From positions 62,001-126,000 of the forward strand of contig CAYYDE010000003.1 of NCBI GenBank assembly GCA_964470525.1: a stretch of DNA of 64,000 bases, written 5' to 3'. The position numbers were made by a program, and so were the translations under genes. How positions within the stretch are numbered: the stretch's first letter is position 1; each line of letters opens with the position of its first letter. Below the pieces are notes generated by a model, which was not told the DNA's origin, made no database searches, and saw only the letters and a program-made list of their open reading frames with translations. Origin of the DNA: CAYYDE01 sp964470525. GTDB lineage: Bacteria; Patescibacteriota; Gracilibacteria; BD1-5; UBA6164. Of this stretch, positions 21,152-30,140 are shown in pieces.

Positions 21152-21475
21152 ATGTCTGCAAAAAAAGCCTTAGAAAAAATGAGAATTATTGTAAAAGCTT
21201 TCGATCATAGATTGCTTGATGAAGCTGTGAAAAAAATAGTTTTAGTTGCAAAAGATTCTTGAGCAACAGTTGTTGGACCAATTCCACTTCCTACAAAAGT
21301 AGAAAAAATAACTGTAAATAGATCTACTTTCGTAAATAAAGATGCGAGAGAACAATTTGAAATTAGAAGACACAAAAGAATTGTTGATATTACTCAACCA
21401 ACTCCAAAAACTTTGGAAATGTTACAAGAAATTAACATTGCAAATGGAGTATGAGTTGAAATTAAATCAGTCTAA
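21152..21475 (+). CDS. rpsJ: 30S ribosomal protein uS10
   Basis: The 107-aa protein contains R-I-I-V-K-A-F-D-H-R-L-L-D, G-P-I-P-L-P-T and F-E-I-R-R-H-K-R, which define uS10. It assembles in the 30S head and is also NusE in antitermination. One TGA glycine occurs before A-T-V-V-G-P and one near the C-terminus. In many bacteria rpsJ heads the S10 operon. Here it follows tuf but is succeeded by rpmB, so the large ribosomal operon is not attached at this point. Confidence 0.96.
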
Positions 21476-21520
21476 TGCTTATGCATTCAAAATCCTATTA
21501 ATTGTTAATTATTGAATATT

Positions 21521-21718
21521 ATGTCAAGAGTTTGTGAAATAACTTGAAGAAGAACAGCAACTGGAAATAAAAGAAGTCACTCAATGAGAGCTACAAAAAG
21601 AAAATATTATCCAAATCTATTCTATAGAAATATTAAAGATCCAGAAACAGGACTTGTATATAGAATTAGAGTTTCTGCTGCCGGACTTAGAACATTAAAA
21701 AAGAAAGGAATTCTTTAA
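21521..21718 (+). CDS. rpmB: 50S ribosomal protein bL28
   Basis: The 65-aa protein begins M-S-R-V-C-E-I-T-G-R-R-T-x-T-G-N-x-R-S-H-S, typical of bL28, and ends with G-L-R-T-L-K-K-K-G. Only the first cysteine of the zinc-type pattern remains, so it is probably the zinc-free form. It lies 45 bp after rpsJ and is followed by a hairpin terminator and tRNA-Leu. Confidence 0.93.
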
Positions 21719-21722
21719 TAAT

Positions 21723-21749
21723 AAAATAGCAACATATTGTTGCTATTTT
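21723..21749 (+). terminator. Terminator after rpmB
   Basis: The 12-bp arms AAAATAGCAACA / TGTTGCTATTTT end exactly at the first base of tRNA-Leu. The U-tract is short, so some readthrough into the tRNA is possible. Confidence 0.6.
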
Positions 21750-21836
21750 GCCCAGGTGGTGGAATCGGTAGACACGCAGGACTTAAAATCCTGTTCCAAA
21801 TCTGGAGTGCGGGTTCGATTCCCGCCCTGGGCACCA
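21750..21836 (+). tRNA. tRNA-Leu (TAA)
   Basis: A class II tRNA of 87 nt with acceptor GCCCAGG/CCTGGGC, anticodon stem AGGA(C)/(G)TCCT around CTTAAAA (anticodon TAA), a long variable arm, GGTTCGATTCC in the T loop region and an encoded ACCA end. It reads TTA and probably TTG codons. Confidence 0.95.
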
Positions 21837-21857
21837 TTTAAAAAAATGATTGTTTTA

Positions 21858-21919
21858 CAGGATTTAAAATCCTTATCCAATCTGAAGTCCAAGTCCGAAT
21901 CCTCGGCCCTCTGGCACCA
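21858..21919 (+). pseudogene. Degenerate 3' copy of tRNA-Leu
   Basis: About 80 bp downstream of the corresponding part of tRNA-Leu, the sequence repeats the anticodon region (AGGATTTAAAATCCT), a variable-arm-like stretch, a damaged T arm (CCGAATCC) and GGCACCATTTAAAAAAAT, which matches the true 3' end and its flank. No 5' half is present and the stems are broken, so it cannot fold as a tRNA. It is a tRNA remnant from tandem duplication or from a past integration at the tRNA 3' end. The rest of 21837-22067 shows nothing else that I can support. Confidence 0.6.
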
Positions 21920-22067
21920 TTTAAAAAAATATTTGTTGAATAACGTATATCATCAAACAGATAGTTCCTACATTTTGTACGAATTTATCGAAAGGAGGAA
22001 TATTATTCTTGGGTATACACCAGAGATAATGCAAAAAATTATCTTTTATTTTATATAACTGTCGTGT

Positions 22068-22307
22068 ATGTTAAAAATTAGACTTGCAAGAGCTGGAAAA
22101 AGAAATCAACCTTTCTTTAGAGTAGTTCTTACTGAACATACTGCATCTACAAAAAGTTGATATAAAGAAGTACTTGGTTTTTTTAATCCAATTACAAAAG
22201 AATTTAAAATCAATGATGTAGAAGCTGTAAAAAAATACGTTTCTCATGGAGCTCAATTATCTGAAAGAGTTGAGAAACTAATGAAATTTAACAATATTTC
22301 ATTGTAA
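22068..22307 (+). CDS. rpsP: 30S ribosomal protein bS16
   Basis: The 79-aa product starts M-L-K-I-R-L-A-R-x-G-K-R-N-Q-P-F-F-R-V-V and contains L-G-F-F-N-P and the basic C-terminal helix of bS16, an early-binding 30S protein. One TGA glycine precedes Y-K-E-V-L-G. khpA follows 54 bp downstream, the same rpsP-khpA order seen in many bacteria. Confidence 0.96.
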
Positions 22308-22361
22308 TTTATTCCTCTTCTGCTTCTGTGGAGGGGAATTTATTTTTTAAATTATAAAAGT

Positions 22362-22598
22362 ATGAAAGAAGTAGAATTTTTACAATTTGTAGTAGAATGA
22401 CTTGTTCAATATCCTCAAGATATTGTAATTGAAAGAAAAGAAGATGAACTTGGTGTTTTATTAACACTTCAAGTAAATAAAGATGATATGGGAATAATTA
22501 TTTGAAAAAAATGAAATATTGTAACTTCTATTCGTTCACTTTTAAGAATTCTTGGAATGAAAATGGATAAAAAAATCAATTTAAAAGTTTTAGATTAG
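22362..22598 (+). CDS. khpA: RNA-binding KH-domain protein KhpA
   Basis: The 78-aa protein is almost entirely one KH domain with the signature I-I-I-G-K-K-G-N-I-V-T-S-I-R. The first and third glycines of this region are TGA-encoded. KhpA pairs with KhpB, whose gene is also in this window (59991-60488), to bind RNAs and influence cell division and envelope functions. Location directly after rpsP is the usual one. Confidence 0.92.
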
Positions 22599-22666
22599 TT
22601 TTTCATTGCATTTTTTCAAGAACTGAGTATAAATAAGGAGGTTTTAATATTTTTTAAAATGATATT

Positions 22667-23113
22667 ATGTTCATTGAAACAGCACTTGCTATTGCTCCAA
22701 CAGGACAAGAAACAGGATTATTTACATCAAGAATGGATTTCTGAGATTTTATATTGATGGCTATTTCTCTGATAGTGTTATTTGCAGGAGTTTTTTCTAT
22801 TTTATATATTTTATGGTGAGGAGTATTATTGATACTTTCATGATGAAAAGATGAAAAAATCAAACCAGCAATTAATTCTATTCGTTATGCATTGATTGGG
22901 TTATGAGTTATTGTGATTTCAATATTTATATTTCCAAAACTTGCATGACTTCTTGGATTAGATGTTTCAAAATATTCATCACCAGATAAAATTTTTATGG
23001 AAATAAAAAATATTTGAGATAAGATTTTTTGAAATCCAGGTTCGTCAAATGTCGATTTTTCAAAAGATATTCGTTCGATTGATAGACTTCCATCTGATTT
23101 TTCTGATTTATAA
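22667..23113 (+). CDS. Two-helix membrane protein resembling VirB2/TrbC-type pilin
   Basis: The 148-aa product has a short N-terminal segment, then two long hydrophobic helices (about 27-58 and 72-95) separated by a short basic loop (G-G-K-D-E-K-I-K-P). This is the layout of conjugative-type pilins and of the short pilin-like proteins common in candidate phyla radiation genomes. The C-terminal 50 residues are polar. It follows khpA by 68 bp. An AAGGAGG sequence lies unusually far upstream (25 nt before the ATG at 22667). The name rests on topology only. Confidence 0.6.
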
Positions 23114-23143
23114 AAAAAGACTTGTATTTACAAGTCTTTTTTT
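23112..23143. terminator. Bidirectional terminator
   Basis: The 14-bp arms AAAAAAAGACTTGT / ACAAGTCTTTTTTT are flanked by convergent genes and serve both strands. Confidence 0.8.
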
Positions 23144-23546
23144 ATTTTCTTATATCTTTTTGAAAAAGGAAATAAATCCATTTTTGGAATATAGTCATAG
23201 AATCATAAATATTGGGTTCATTATAGAAAAAATCTTGTATTACCACATTTGATTCACTTTGTGTGTAGGTTTGAAACGTTTCTTCATTGATAATGAGAAT
23301 TACTTTTTCTCCTTTGTTTTTGAGAGATTGTTCTTCTTTTAAGAGTTTATTTTTGTATGCTTTGGTATTATAAAACTCTAAAGTTTCTTTATTATTTCTG
23401 ATTTCTTGAGCAAGTAAATTATTTTGTTCTTCTAAGAAATATATTCTATTATTGGTTTGATATTCTTTATATTTATAACTTACAATGAGATAAGAAAGAT
23501 ATAAAATGATGAAAATAAGAAATAAAAATACGTATTGTCTTTTCAT
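23142..23546 (-). CDS. Septum-formation protein of the FtsB/DivIC (FtsL-like) type
   Basis: The 134-aa bitopic protein has a four-residue cytoplasmic stub, one membrane helix (about 5-23), a coiled coil (about 25-70) and an extracytoplasmic segment with Y-N-T-K-A-Y-K-N-K-L-L-K and G-E-K-V-I-L-I. This order and the G-E-K-V-I strand after the coiled coil are typical of DivIC/FtsB. These proteins form the FtsQLB complex that activates septal wall synthesis. No other member of the complex is nearby. Confidence 0.75.
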   Translation of the reverse strand: MKRQYVFLFLIFIILYLSYLIVSYKYKEYQTNNRIYFLEEQNNLLAQEIRNNKETLEFYNTKAYKNKLLKEEQSLKNKGEKVILIINEETFQTYTQSESNVVIQDFFYNEPNIYDSMTIFQKWIYFLFQKDIRK

Positions 23547-23614
23547 AATGTTTGTTTTTATAATAATTTATGATATAATTCATTATATTATTTTTATTTA
23601 TTAATTCAAATCAA

Positions 23615-24835
23615 ATGAAAATTTTTAAAAATAAATTTTTTCTGATTTTTACTATTATTATTTCTGTGTTATTTTTGACACAATTTTATTTTATTTCAAA
23701 TTCTTTTCAAAGAGATACCAATTCATATGTTACTTTGATTCAATGACAATGAAGAATAAATACTCATCTTCTGACTTTATATCAAAAACAACATATTCAG
23801 CAATGAGATGTTATATCTACTATTTGAACTGATGCGCTTGCTGTTATTGAATGGTGAGATAAAAGTATTACCAGACTTGGATGAAATACAAGCATGAAAG
23901 TAGAAGAAAATTTTGTTGGAAGTGATGTTTCTGAAATACGTATTTCGTTTGAGCTTCTCAGATGAAAAACTTGGTCAAATGTCTTGAGTGTACTATGAGA
24001 GAAAAGTTACTTTAAACAACACGTAAAATGAGCTGTTGCAGCAGTACGTGGAACAGTATTTGAAGTAAATTATGATAAAGATTTTATTTCTGTTCATAAT
24101 CATGAAGTTCAATTTACTTCCGTTGGAGGAAATGAAACTCTCTTGCAACAAGGACAAGCTTTTTCTTTACGTTATTCTGATTTTATTACTGATATTTTGC
24201 AATTTAGAGACCAAGCATGGGAAGAACTCAATAAAAGATTAGATGCACAATATTTAGAAGAACTCAGAAAACAATTTCTTCATTCTTTAAAACAAAATAA
24301 TCCTTTGAATCTTTTATGATATATTTCTCAAGATACCAAAATTTTTCGTATGCTTGAAGAAAATAATCCCTTAAAACTTCAAACATATTTACAATCTCTT
24401 CCTGAAGAAAAACAAGCGAATGTCCTTGCTCAGATTGAAAAAATTCATCAATCAATCCATTTTGAAACAGGTGAAAATTCTCAATTGTATACCATCAAAC
24501 AAAATGCTCGTGATCTTTTAATACAAAATTCAGAAAATCAAGAAAAAGCATTATATCTACGTTATGTTTTGTTTGATATAAATGATATGATATATAATGG
24601 ATGGAGTTCAGAAATTTTAGAAAAAAACGTTGAAATTCTTCAAAAACAAGTTGATTTTATTCAAAATTATGGACAGTCAAATATTTTTTGATTTGAAAGT
24701 GAAGCTCTTAAAAATATTTTATTTACATCGAATCCAAAAAAACTTTTACAAGATATGGTACAAAAATGGAAGTGATTTGACCAAAAATGACAGGATTTTA
24801 TTCATAATCAACTCAGAAATATCTTTCAAAGATAA
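23615..24835 (+). CDS. FecR-domain envelope protein
   Basis: The 406-aa protein has an N-terminal signal anchor (about 7-26) and an extracytoplasmic FecR domain (about 38-185). The domain contains G-D-V-I-S-T-x-x-x-x-A-L-A-V-I-E-W-G-D and V-K-G-A-V-A-A-V-R-G-T-V-F-E-V, both characteristic. The remaining 220 residues are helical and of unknown function. It stands 24 bp before the CHASE2-cyclase gene. FecR proteins and CHASE2 sensors are often neighbours, so it may supply the signal for that cyclase. It has ten or more TGA glycines. Confidence 0.85.
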
Positions 24836-24859
24836 CTTTTATTTCTAAAAAATATTTGT

Positions 24860-26932
24860 ATGTTTAAAAAAATTACTCAGATATTTTGAGTGAGTATTAT
24901 CATCTTTCTTTTTTCATATTCTTTTTTATGACTTTTTTTTCATGAACTCAATAGTAATTTTGTGTATTATATTAAAGATCATAACAAAGATGTAATCAAT
25001 AAAAATTTAGTTGTTGTAGAAATTGATGATGTATCGTATTCGCAACTTGGTTTTCCTATTGATAGAGAGGATTATATTCCTTTTCTAAGAAATTTACAAA
25101 TGGCAAAACCAGCAGTGGTAGCATTTGATATTTTGTTTTTAGATCAGGGAAAAGATTCAGAAAAAGATACAATACTTGCTCAAGCGTTTCAGGAGATATG
25201 AAATGTGATTTTGGGGTTTGATATTCGTGATGATAATTTTGCAGTGCTTCCGTTTGATATTTTTTATAATGCTGCAATGGGAGTGGGATATGTACAACCA
25301 TTTGTGAATCCTTATACTCAGAAAGTTGCTTCTATTGAGCCATTTCGTTCACTTCTCTCTGAAGGAAAAAATATCGTATTTGAATCATTTTCTTTTAAAA
25401 TACTCAGGGAATATTTTAATTACATTTATACGATACATTCAGATGAAAATGATATCATTCTTTCAGGAAATCATTATACATCATTTGGAAAAAAAGTTCC
25501 TCTTGTTTTTTCTCATATACTTGGGCAAAGAGAAGTTTCAGAGTTTTATATCAATTATATTGAGGCAGAGTTTTTTCAAAGAGAATCATTTTATAATATT
25601 TATACAGGAAATTTTGATAGAGAAAAACTTGCAGATAAAATCGTTCTGATTTGATATACTGCTGAAGGGGTAAAGGATGATTTTTTTGTACCAAATTATG
25701 GAATTATAAAAGGAGTATATGTCCATGCAAATGCTATAAATACTATTTTAAATGAAAATTTTATTGTCTATTTTGATCGAAAAATTGAATTACTCATTTC
25801 ATTTTTATTTATATTTTTTGTGGTATATATAAATATTTTTTATTTGAAAAATAGGAATTTAAAGTGGATTATTTTTTGATCATGATTGGTGTTTTTGTGT
25901 ATTTTGCTAGGGTATTTTTTGTTATTTTTAGGATCATATTATAAAAGTTGAATTTTACTTATTCCAAATTATCCATTTGAATTTGGGTCGGTTTTGTTTT
26001 TGTCATTCTTTTCATCAGCAATTTTAAAATATGTAAACGAGGATAAAAATAAACGACTTCTTTCAAAAGCATTATCAGAATATGTTTCAAGTGATATTAC
26101 ACAAGAAATTTTGCACTCTACTGGACAAGTGAATCTTTCAGGAGAAAATAAACAAATTACTACATTTTTTTCTGATATTGCTGGTTTTACCACATTGAGT
26201 GAAAAACTTTCTCCAGAAGAATTAGTGAAATTTTTGAGATTATATCTTTCTGAGATGTCAAATATTATTATTGATTATAAATGATTTATCAATAAATATG
26301 AATGAGATGCTATTATGGCTTTATGGTGAGTCTTTGGAAAAGTAGAAAAATTTTGAGTATTACATGCCTGTGAAGCTGCTTTGTTGCAACAAAAGAGACT
26401 CTCTGAATTAAATGATATGTGGAAATCTCAGTGACATGATACATTTGAAGTAAGAATGTGAATTCATACCTGAAATGCCATTATTGGAAATATTGGAGCA
26501 GAAGGAAGAAAGATGGAGTTTACAGCACTTGGAGATACTGTCAATCTCTGATCTCGTTTGGAATGAGTAAATAAATATTATGGAACCTATATTTGTATTA
26601 GTGAACAAGTTTATGAAGAGGTACATGAATATTTTGAATGTCGTTTTCTTGATAAAATTCGTGTAAAATGAAAAAATAATGCACTTAAAATTTATGAATT
26701 AGTTTGATACAAAAATATGGTTTGAGATTTTAAAAAACAGCTTATTGTTGAGTTTGAACAAGCTTTAGAGAGTTATTTTGCAAGAGATTTTTTATCTGCA
26801 CAAAAGTTATTTCAAAAACTTTCTCAACTGGGAGATGCTCCGTCAAAAATATATATGGATCGTTGTGAAATGTTTCTTAAAGCACCTCCTGAAAATACAT
26901 GGAATGGAGTCTGGACAATGACAGATAAATAG
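24860..26932 (+). CDS. CHASE2-sensor class III adenylate cyclase
   Basis: The 690-aa protein has an N-terminal helix (8-28), an extracytoplasmic CHASE2 domain (about 35-310), two to three membrane helices (about 312-395) and a class III nucleotide cyclase domain (about 425-620). Metal-binding aspartates are in F-S-D-I-A-G-F-T (near 438) and Y-E-G-D-A-I-M-A (near 482). The K-M-E-F-T and L-G-D-T-V-N segments carry the Lys and Asp expected for ATP rather than GTP. It ends in a short helical tail. It probably makes cAMP on an external cue, in an operon with the FecR gene. A cNMP-binding protein lies at 63100. Confidence 0.92.
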
Positions 26933-26935
26933 ATA

Positions 26936-26982
26936 AAATAAAGACTAAAAAACTCGCTTTGCGAGTTTTTTAGTCTTTATTT
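26936..26982. terminator. Strong bidirectional terminator
   Basis: The two perfect 22-bp arms have a three-base loop (TTT). It serves the cyclase gene on plus and typA on minus, and contains the typA stop codon. Confidence 0.85.
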
Positions 26983-28769
26983 CTTGAATATTTTTTTCTA
27001 TCAGTTTCACTAAGATATTTTTTTCTTAATCTGATATTTAAAGGAGTTACCTCAACGTATTCATCATTTCCAATGTAATCAATAGCTTCTTCAAGCGTCA
27101 TGATTTTTGGAGTTGTAAGTCTCAAAGCTTCATCTGTTCCAGATGCTCTTACGTTGGTAAGTTGTTTATTTTTTGTTGCATTTACAACAAGTTCTCCTCA
27201 TTTTAAATGTTCTCATAAAATCATACCTTCGTAAATTTCTGTAGCAGGTTGTACAAATAATGGACCTCTATCTTGAAGTTTCCAAAGAGAATATGCCATA
27301 GTTTGCCCAGCTTCTCCTGAAATCATAGATCCAACTTCTCTTTTTTCAATAGGACCTTTATATGGTGCAAATTCTTCAAATGAACTTGAAAGAATTCATT
27401 CTCATTTTGTAATTGTAATAAATTCTGATTTAAATCCAAGAAGACCTCTAGTAGGAACTTTAAATTCAAGAGAAGTGAGTCCATTTTCATCTACCATATT
27501 TATCATTTCACCTTTTCTTTTTCCAAGTCTTTCAATAACTGCACCAGAAAATTCTCAAGGAACTGATACAGCAACTCTTTCAATAGGTTCCATTTTTACT
27601 CAGTTTTCAACGTGCATAATTACTTCTGGAGCTCATACTTGGAGTTCAAAACCTTCTCTTCTCATTGTTTCAATCAAAACTGAAAGGTGAAGTTCTCATC
27701 TTCCTGAAATCATAAAATTATCTCCAGAAAAATCAATTTTCATTCATACATTTGTTTCAAGTTCTTTTTCAAGTCTATCTCTAATTTGTCTTGATGTTAC
27801 GAGTTTTCATTCTCTTCCAGCAAAAGGAGAATTATTTACAAGAAATTCCATTTTTAGAGTTGGTTCATCAATCGTAATTGGAGCAAGTTGAGGAACTCAA
27901 GCATCTTGTGCAATAGTTTCTCCAACGAAAATATCAGGAATCCCTGCAATAGTTACAATATCTCCAGCTTCTGCTTCAGAAGCTTTTATTTTTGTAATAC
28001 CATGATTTGTAAGAATTTCAGAAATTTTTCCTTTTCTTTGTACTCCATCATTTGAAGTAATTACAACTTCTTGACCAACTTTTACTTTTCCTTCATAAAC
28101 TCTTCAAATAGCAAGTCTTCCAAGGAAGTTATCATATGCAAGATTTGCTACTTGCATTCTAAATGGTTTTCCTTCATCGTTTGGTGCTTCTGCAACTTTT
28201 TCCATAATCATATCGAAAAGTGGATTAAAGTTTGTTGATTCATCTTCAAGATTTCTTTTTGCTATACCATCTCTTGCAATTGCATAACATACTGAAAAAT
28301 CAAGTTGTTCATCATTTGCTCCAAGAGTTACAAACAAATCAAATAATTGATCAACTACCCAGTCAGGACGAGCAGTTGGTTTATCAATTTTATTGATAAT
28401 TACCATAGGTTTTAATCCAAGTTGAAGAGATTTTTTCAATACAAATTTTGTTTGAGGCATTGGTCCTTCATATGCATCAACTACAAGACATACAGAGTCA
28501 ACCATTCTCAAAACTCTTTCTACTTCTGAACCAAAATCAGCATGCCCAGGAGTATCTACAACATTGATTTTATTTCCTTTATAAAATATTGAAGTATTTT
28601 TTGCATAAATAGTAATACCTCTTTCTTTTTCTTGATCATTTGAGTCCATTACTCTTTCTTCAACTACTTCATTACTTCTGAAAGTTCCAGATTGTTTTAA
28701 CATTCCATCAACAAGTGTTGTTTTCCCATGATCTACGTGAGCAATAATTGCTATATTTCTATAAGCCAT
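26970..28769 (-). CDS. typA: Ribosome-associated GTPase TypA/BipA
   Basis: The 599-aa GTPase has I-A-H-V-D-H-G-K-T-T near residue 9, R-G-I-T-I, D-T-P-G-H-A-D-F, N-K-I-D and the BipA-specific C-terminal domain with R-G-E-L-H-L-S-V-L-I-E-T-M-R-R-E-G-F-E and G-x-x-S-S-S-F. It has the usual length. It acts in 50S assembly and stress adaptation. Only a few TGA glycines occur, as in tuf. The upstream region has a TATAAT about 55 bp before the ATG. Confidence 0.96.
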
Positions 28770-28875
28770 TTGATATAAATAAAAAATTAAAAACGAAAAA
28801 ATAAAAAATAAACATATTTTTTAAAAATTACCGCATAATTATAGATAAAAAAGTGGAAAAGTAAAATTTAAAAAT

Positions 28876-28906
28876 AAAAAAAATCGTGAATTTCACGATT
28901 TTTTTT
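28876..28906 (-). terminator. Terminator of the rpsF-ssb-rpsR operon
   Basis: The arms AAAAAATCGTGAA / TTCACGATTTTTT begin two bases after the rpsR stop codon on the minus strand. Confidence 0.8.
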
Positions 28907-28907
28907 A

Positions 28908-29129
28908 TTATTTTTGATTAAAATTTGGATCAAATCTATTTACAAATGGAAGAAGAGCCATCATTCTTGCTCTTTTAATTGCAATTGCTAATTTTTTTTG
29001 ATTTTTAAGAGATACACCAGTATAGTATCTTGGAGTAATTTTCCCAAATTTTGTAATATACTTCTTTAGAAGTTCAACATCTTTATAGTCGATTGCAATT
29101 CCATCTAAAGGACATTTTGTAGTTGCCAT
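28908..29129 (-). CDS. rpsR: 30S ribosomal protein bS18
   Basis: The 73-aa protein contains I-D-Y-K-D-V-E-L-L-K-K-Y-I-T and G-K-I-T-P-R-Y-Y-T-G-V, followed by the conserved R-A-R-M-M-A-L-L-P-F-V. bS18 pairs with bS6 on the 30S platform. It is the last gene of rpsF-ssb-rpsR, a widely conserved order. Confidence 0.96.
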   Translation of the reverse strand: MATTKCPLDGIAIDYKDVELLKKYITKFGKITPRYYTGVSLKNQKKLAIAIKRARMMALLPFVNRFDPNFNQK

Positions 29130-29171
29130 GGTAAGGTTTAGGTTATTTTTATAAATTAGTTTTGAAGAGTA

Positions 29172-29567
29172 TTAAAATTTATCATCAATAAGATCATCAT
29201 CTAAATCAAGATCATCATCTAACGATTCAAAATCTGATTTTTTATTTAAGAAAATGAGATGAGAAATAACAACTTCTGTTTTATATGATTTTGTTCCGTC
29301 TTCTTTTTCTATACTACGAGTTCTGAGTCTTCCTTCAGCGTAAACAAGTTTTCATTTCACTAAGTGAGTTTCTACTCGAGAAGCGAGATTTCCCCACGCA
29401 ACACAATTATTGAATTCAGCTTCTGATTTATTTTCTCATTCAGCTGTTTTATAATATCTGTTTGTTGCTATTGTAAACAAAGCTACCTTTTTATTTCCTT
29501 CAGTATTTTTCACCATAGGATCTCTCGTAATATTTCCTATAAGAATCACTTTATTAACGGTTCTCAT
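29172..29567 (-). CDS. ssb: Single-stranded DNA-binding protein
   Basis: The 131-aa product has one OB fold (1-108) with V-N-K-V-I-L-I-G-N-I-T-R-D-P, Y-K-T-A-E-G and N-N-C-V-A-W-G-N-L-A. The acidic tail (D-D-D-L-D-L-D-D-D-L-I-D-D-K-F) is very short and ends D-K-F rather than the usual D-[IL]-P-F that binds partner proteins, although the final Phe is kept. It lies between rpsF (28 bp upstream) and rpsR (42 bp downstream). Confidence 0.94.
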
Positions 29568-29595
29568 ATTCCTCTTTTGTTATACATATAAATAA

Positions 29596-29883
29596 TTATG
29601 AAGCTTTTTTAACAAACATATATCTCCATACATTTGATTCTAAATTCATTGAATTTGTCATATTTTTAATAGCTGTACCATCAAGTTCAAGATCGAATAG
29701 TACATAAAATCCTCTATCAGAAGAATTGATTTTGTATGCTAATTTTTTGTCTCCCCAAATATCTTCTTTTTCGATTTTTACTGAGTTTTTTTCAAAAAGA
29801 GCTTTTACATTTGAAAGAGTTTCAGTTCTATCAGCATCAGAAACACTCGGATTGAGTATAAGCATGAGTTCGTATTGTGCCAT
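29596..29883 (-). CDS. rpsF: 30S ribosomal protein bS6
   Basis: The 95-aa protein begins M-A-Q-Y-E-L-M-L-I-L-N-P and has I-W-G-D-K-K-L-A-Y-K-I and a Y-V-L-F-D-L-E-L strand, all typical of bS6. It is the first gene of the rpsF-ssb-rpsR operon, with a consensus promoter at 29956-29983 and a leader of about 70 nt that contains a TCTTTCAAA/TTTGAAAGA hairpin. bS6:bS18 often controls this operon through the leader, but the known motif is not obvious here. Confidence 0.95.
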   Translation of the reverse strand: MAQYELMLILNPSVSDADRTETLSNVKALFEKNSVKIEKEDIWGDKKLAYKINSSDRGFYVLFDLELDGTAIKNMTNSMNLESNVWRYMFVKKAS

Positions 29884-29955
29884 ATTTTCCTATGGGTTAT
29901 TATCTTTCAAATATTTTTGAAAGAAGGATATAAAATATGCTTTTAAAGCTCGGAA

Positions 29956-29983
29956 ATTATAGTAAAAAAACTCTTTTTGTCAA
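29956..29983 (-). promoter_or_regulatory. Promoter of the rpsF-ssb-rpsR operon
   Basis: On the minus strand: perfect TTGACA, 16-bp spacer, perfect TATAAT. It is the closest match to the sigma-70 consensus in the window. Confidence 0.75.
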
Positions 29984-30034
29984 AAGAAATTTTAAAAATA
30001 TTTTCATCATTTTTAAACTCTAATAAAAATTATA

Positions 30035-30063
30035 TTGACATATTATTAAAAATATGATATTAT
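30035..30063 (+). promoter_or_regulatory. Promoter of the prepilin-repeat gene
   Basis: TTGACA, 17-bp spacer ending TATGA, TATTAT. It lies about 78 bp before the ATG. Confidence 0.65.
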
Positions 30064-30140
30064 GCAATTGCGTAAAATAAAAAACTTTTGATTTTCTTTT
30101 ATAGGATGCAAATATTTTATTATTTATATTTTTCATACTC

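Noticed and set aside
29884..29955. rpsF leader as a known S6:S18 autoregulatory motif
   Set aside because: A simple hairpin is present, but I cannot find the bulged CCG-type core of the known motif.
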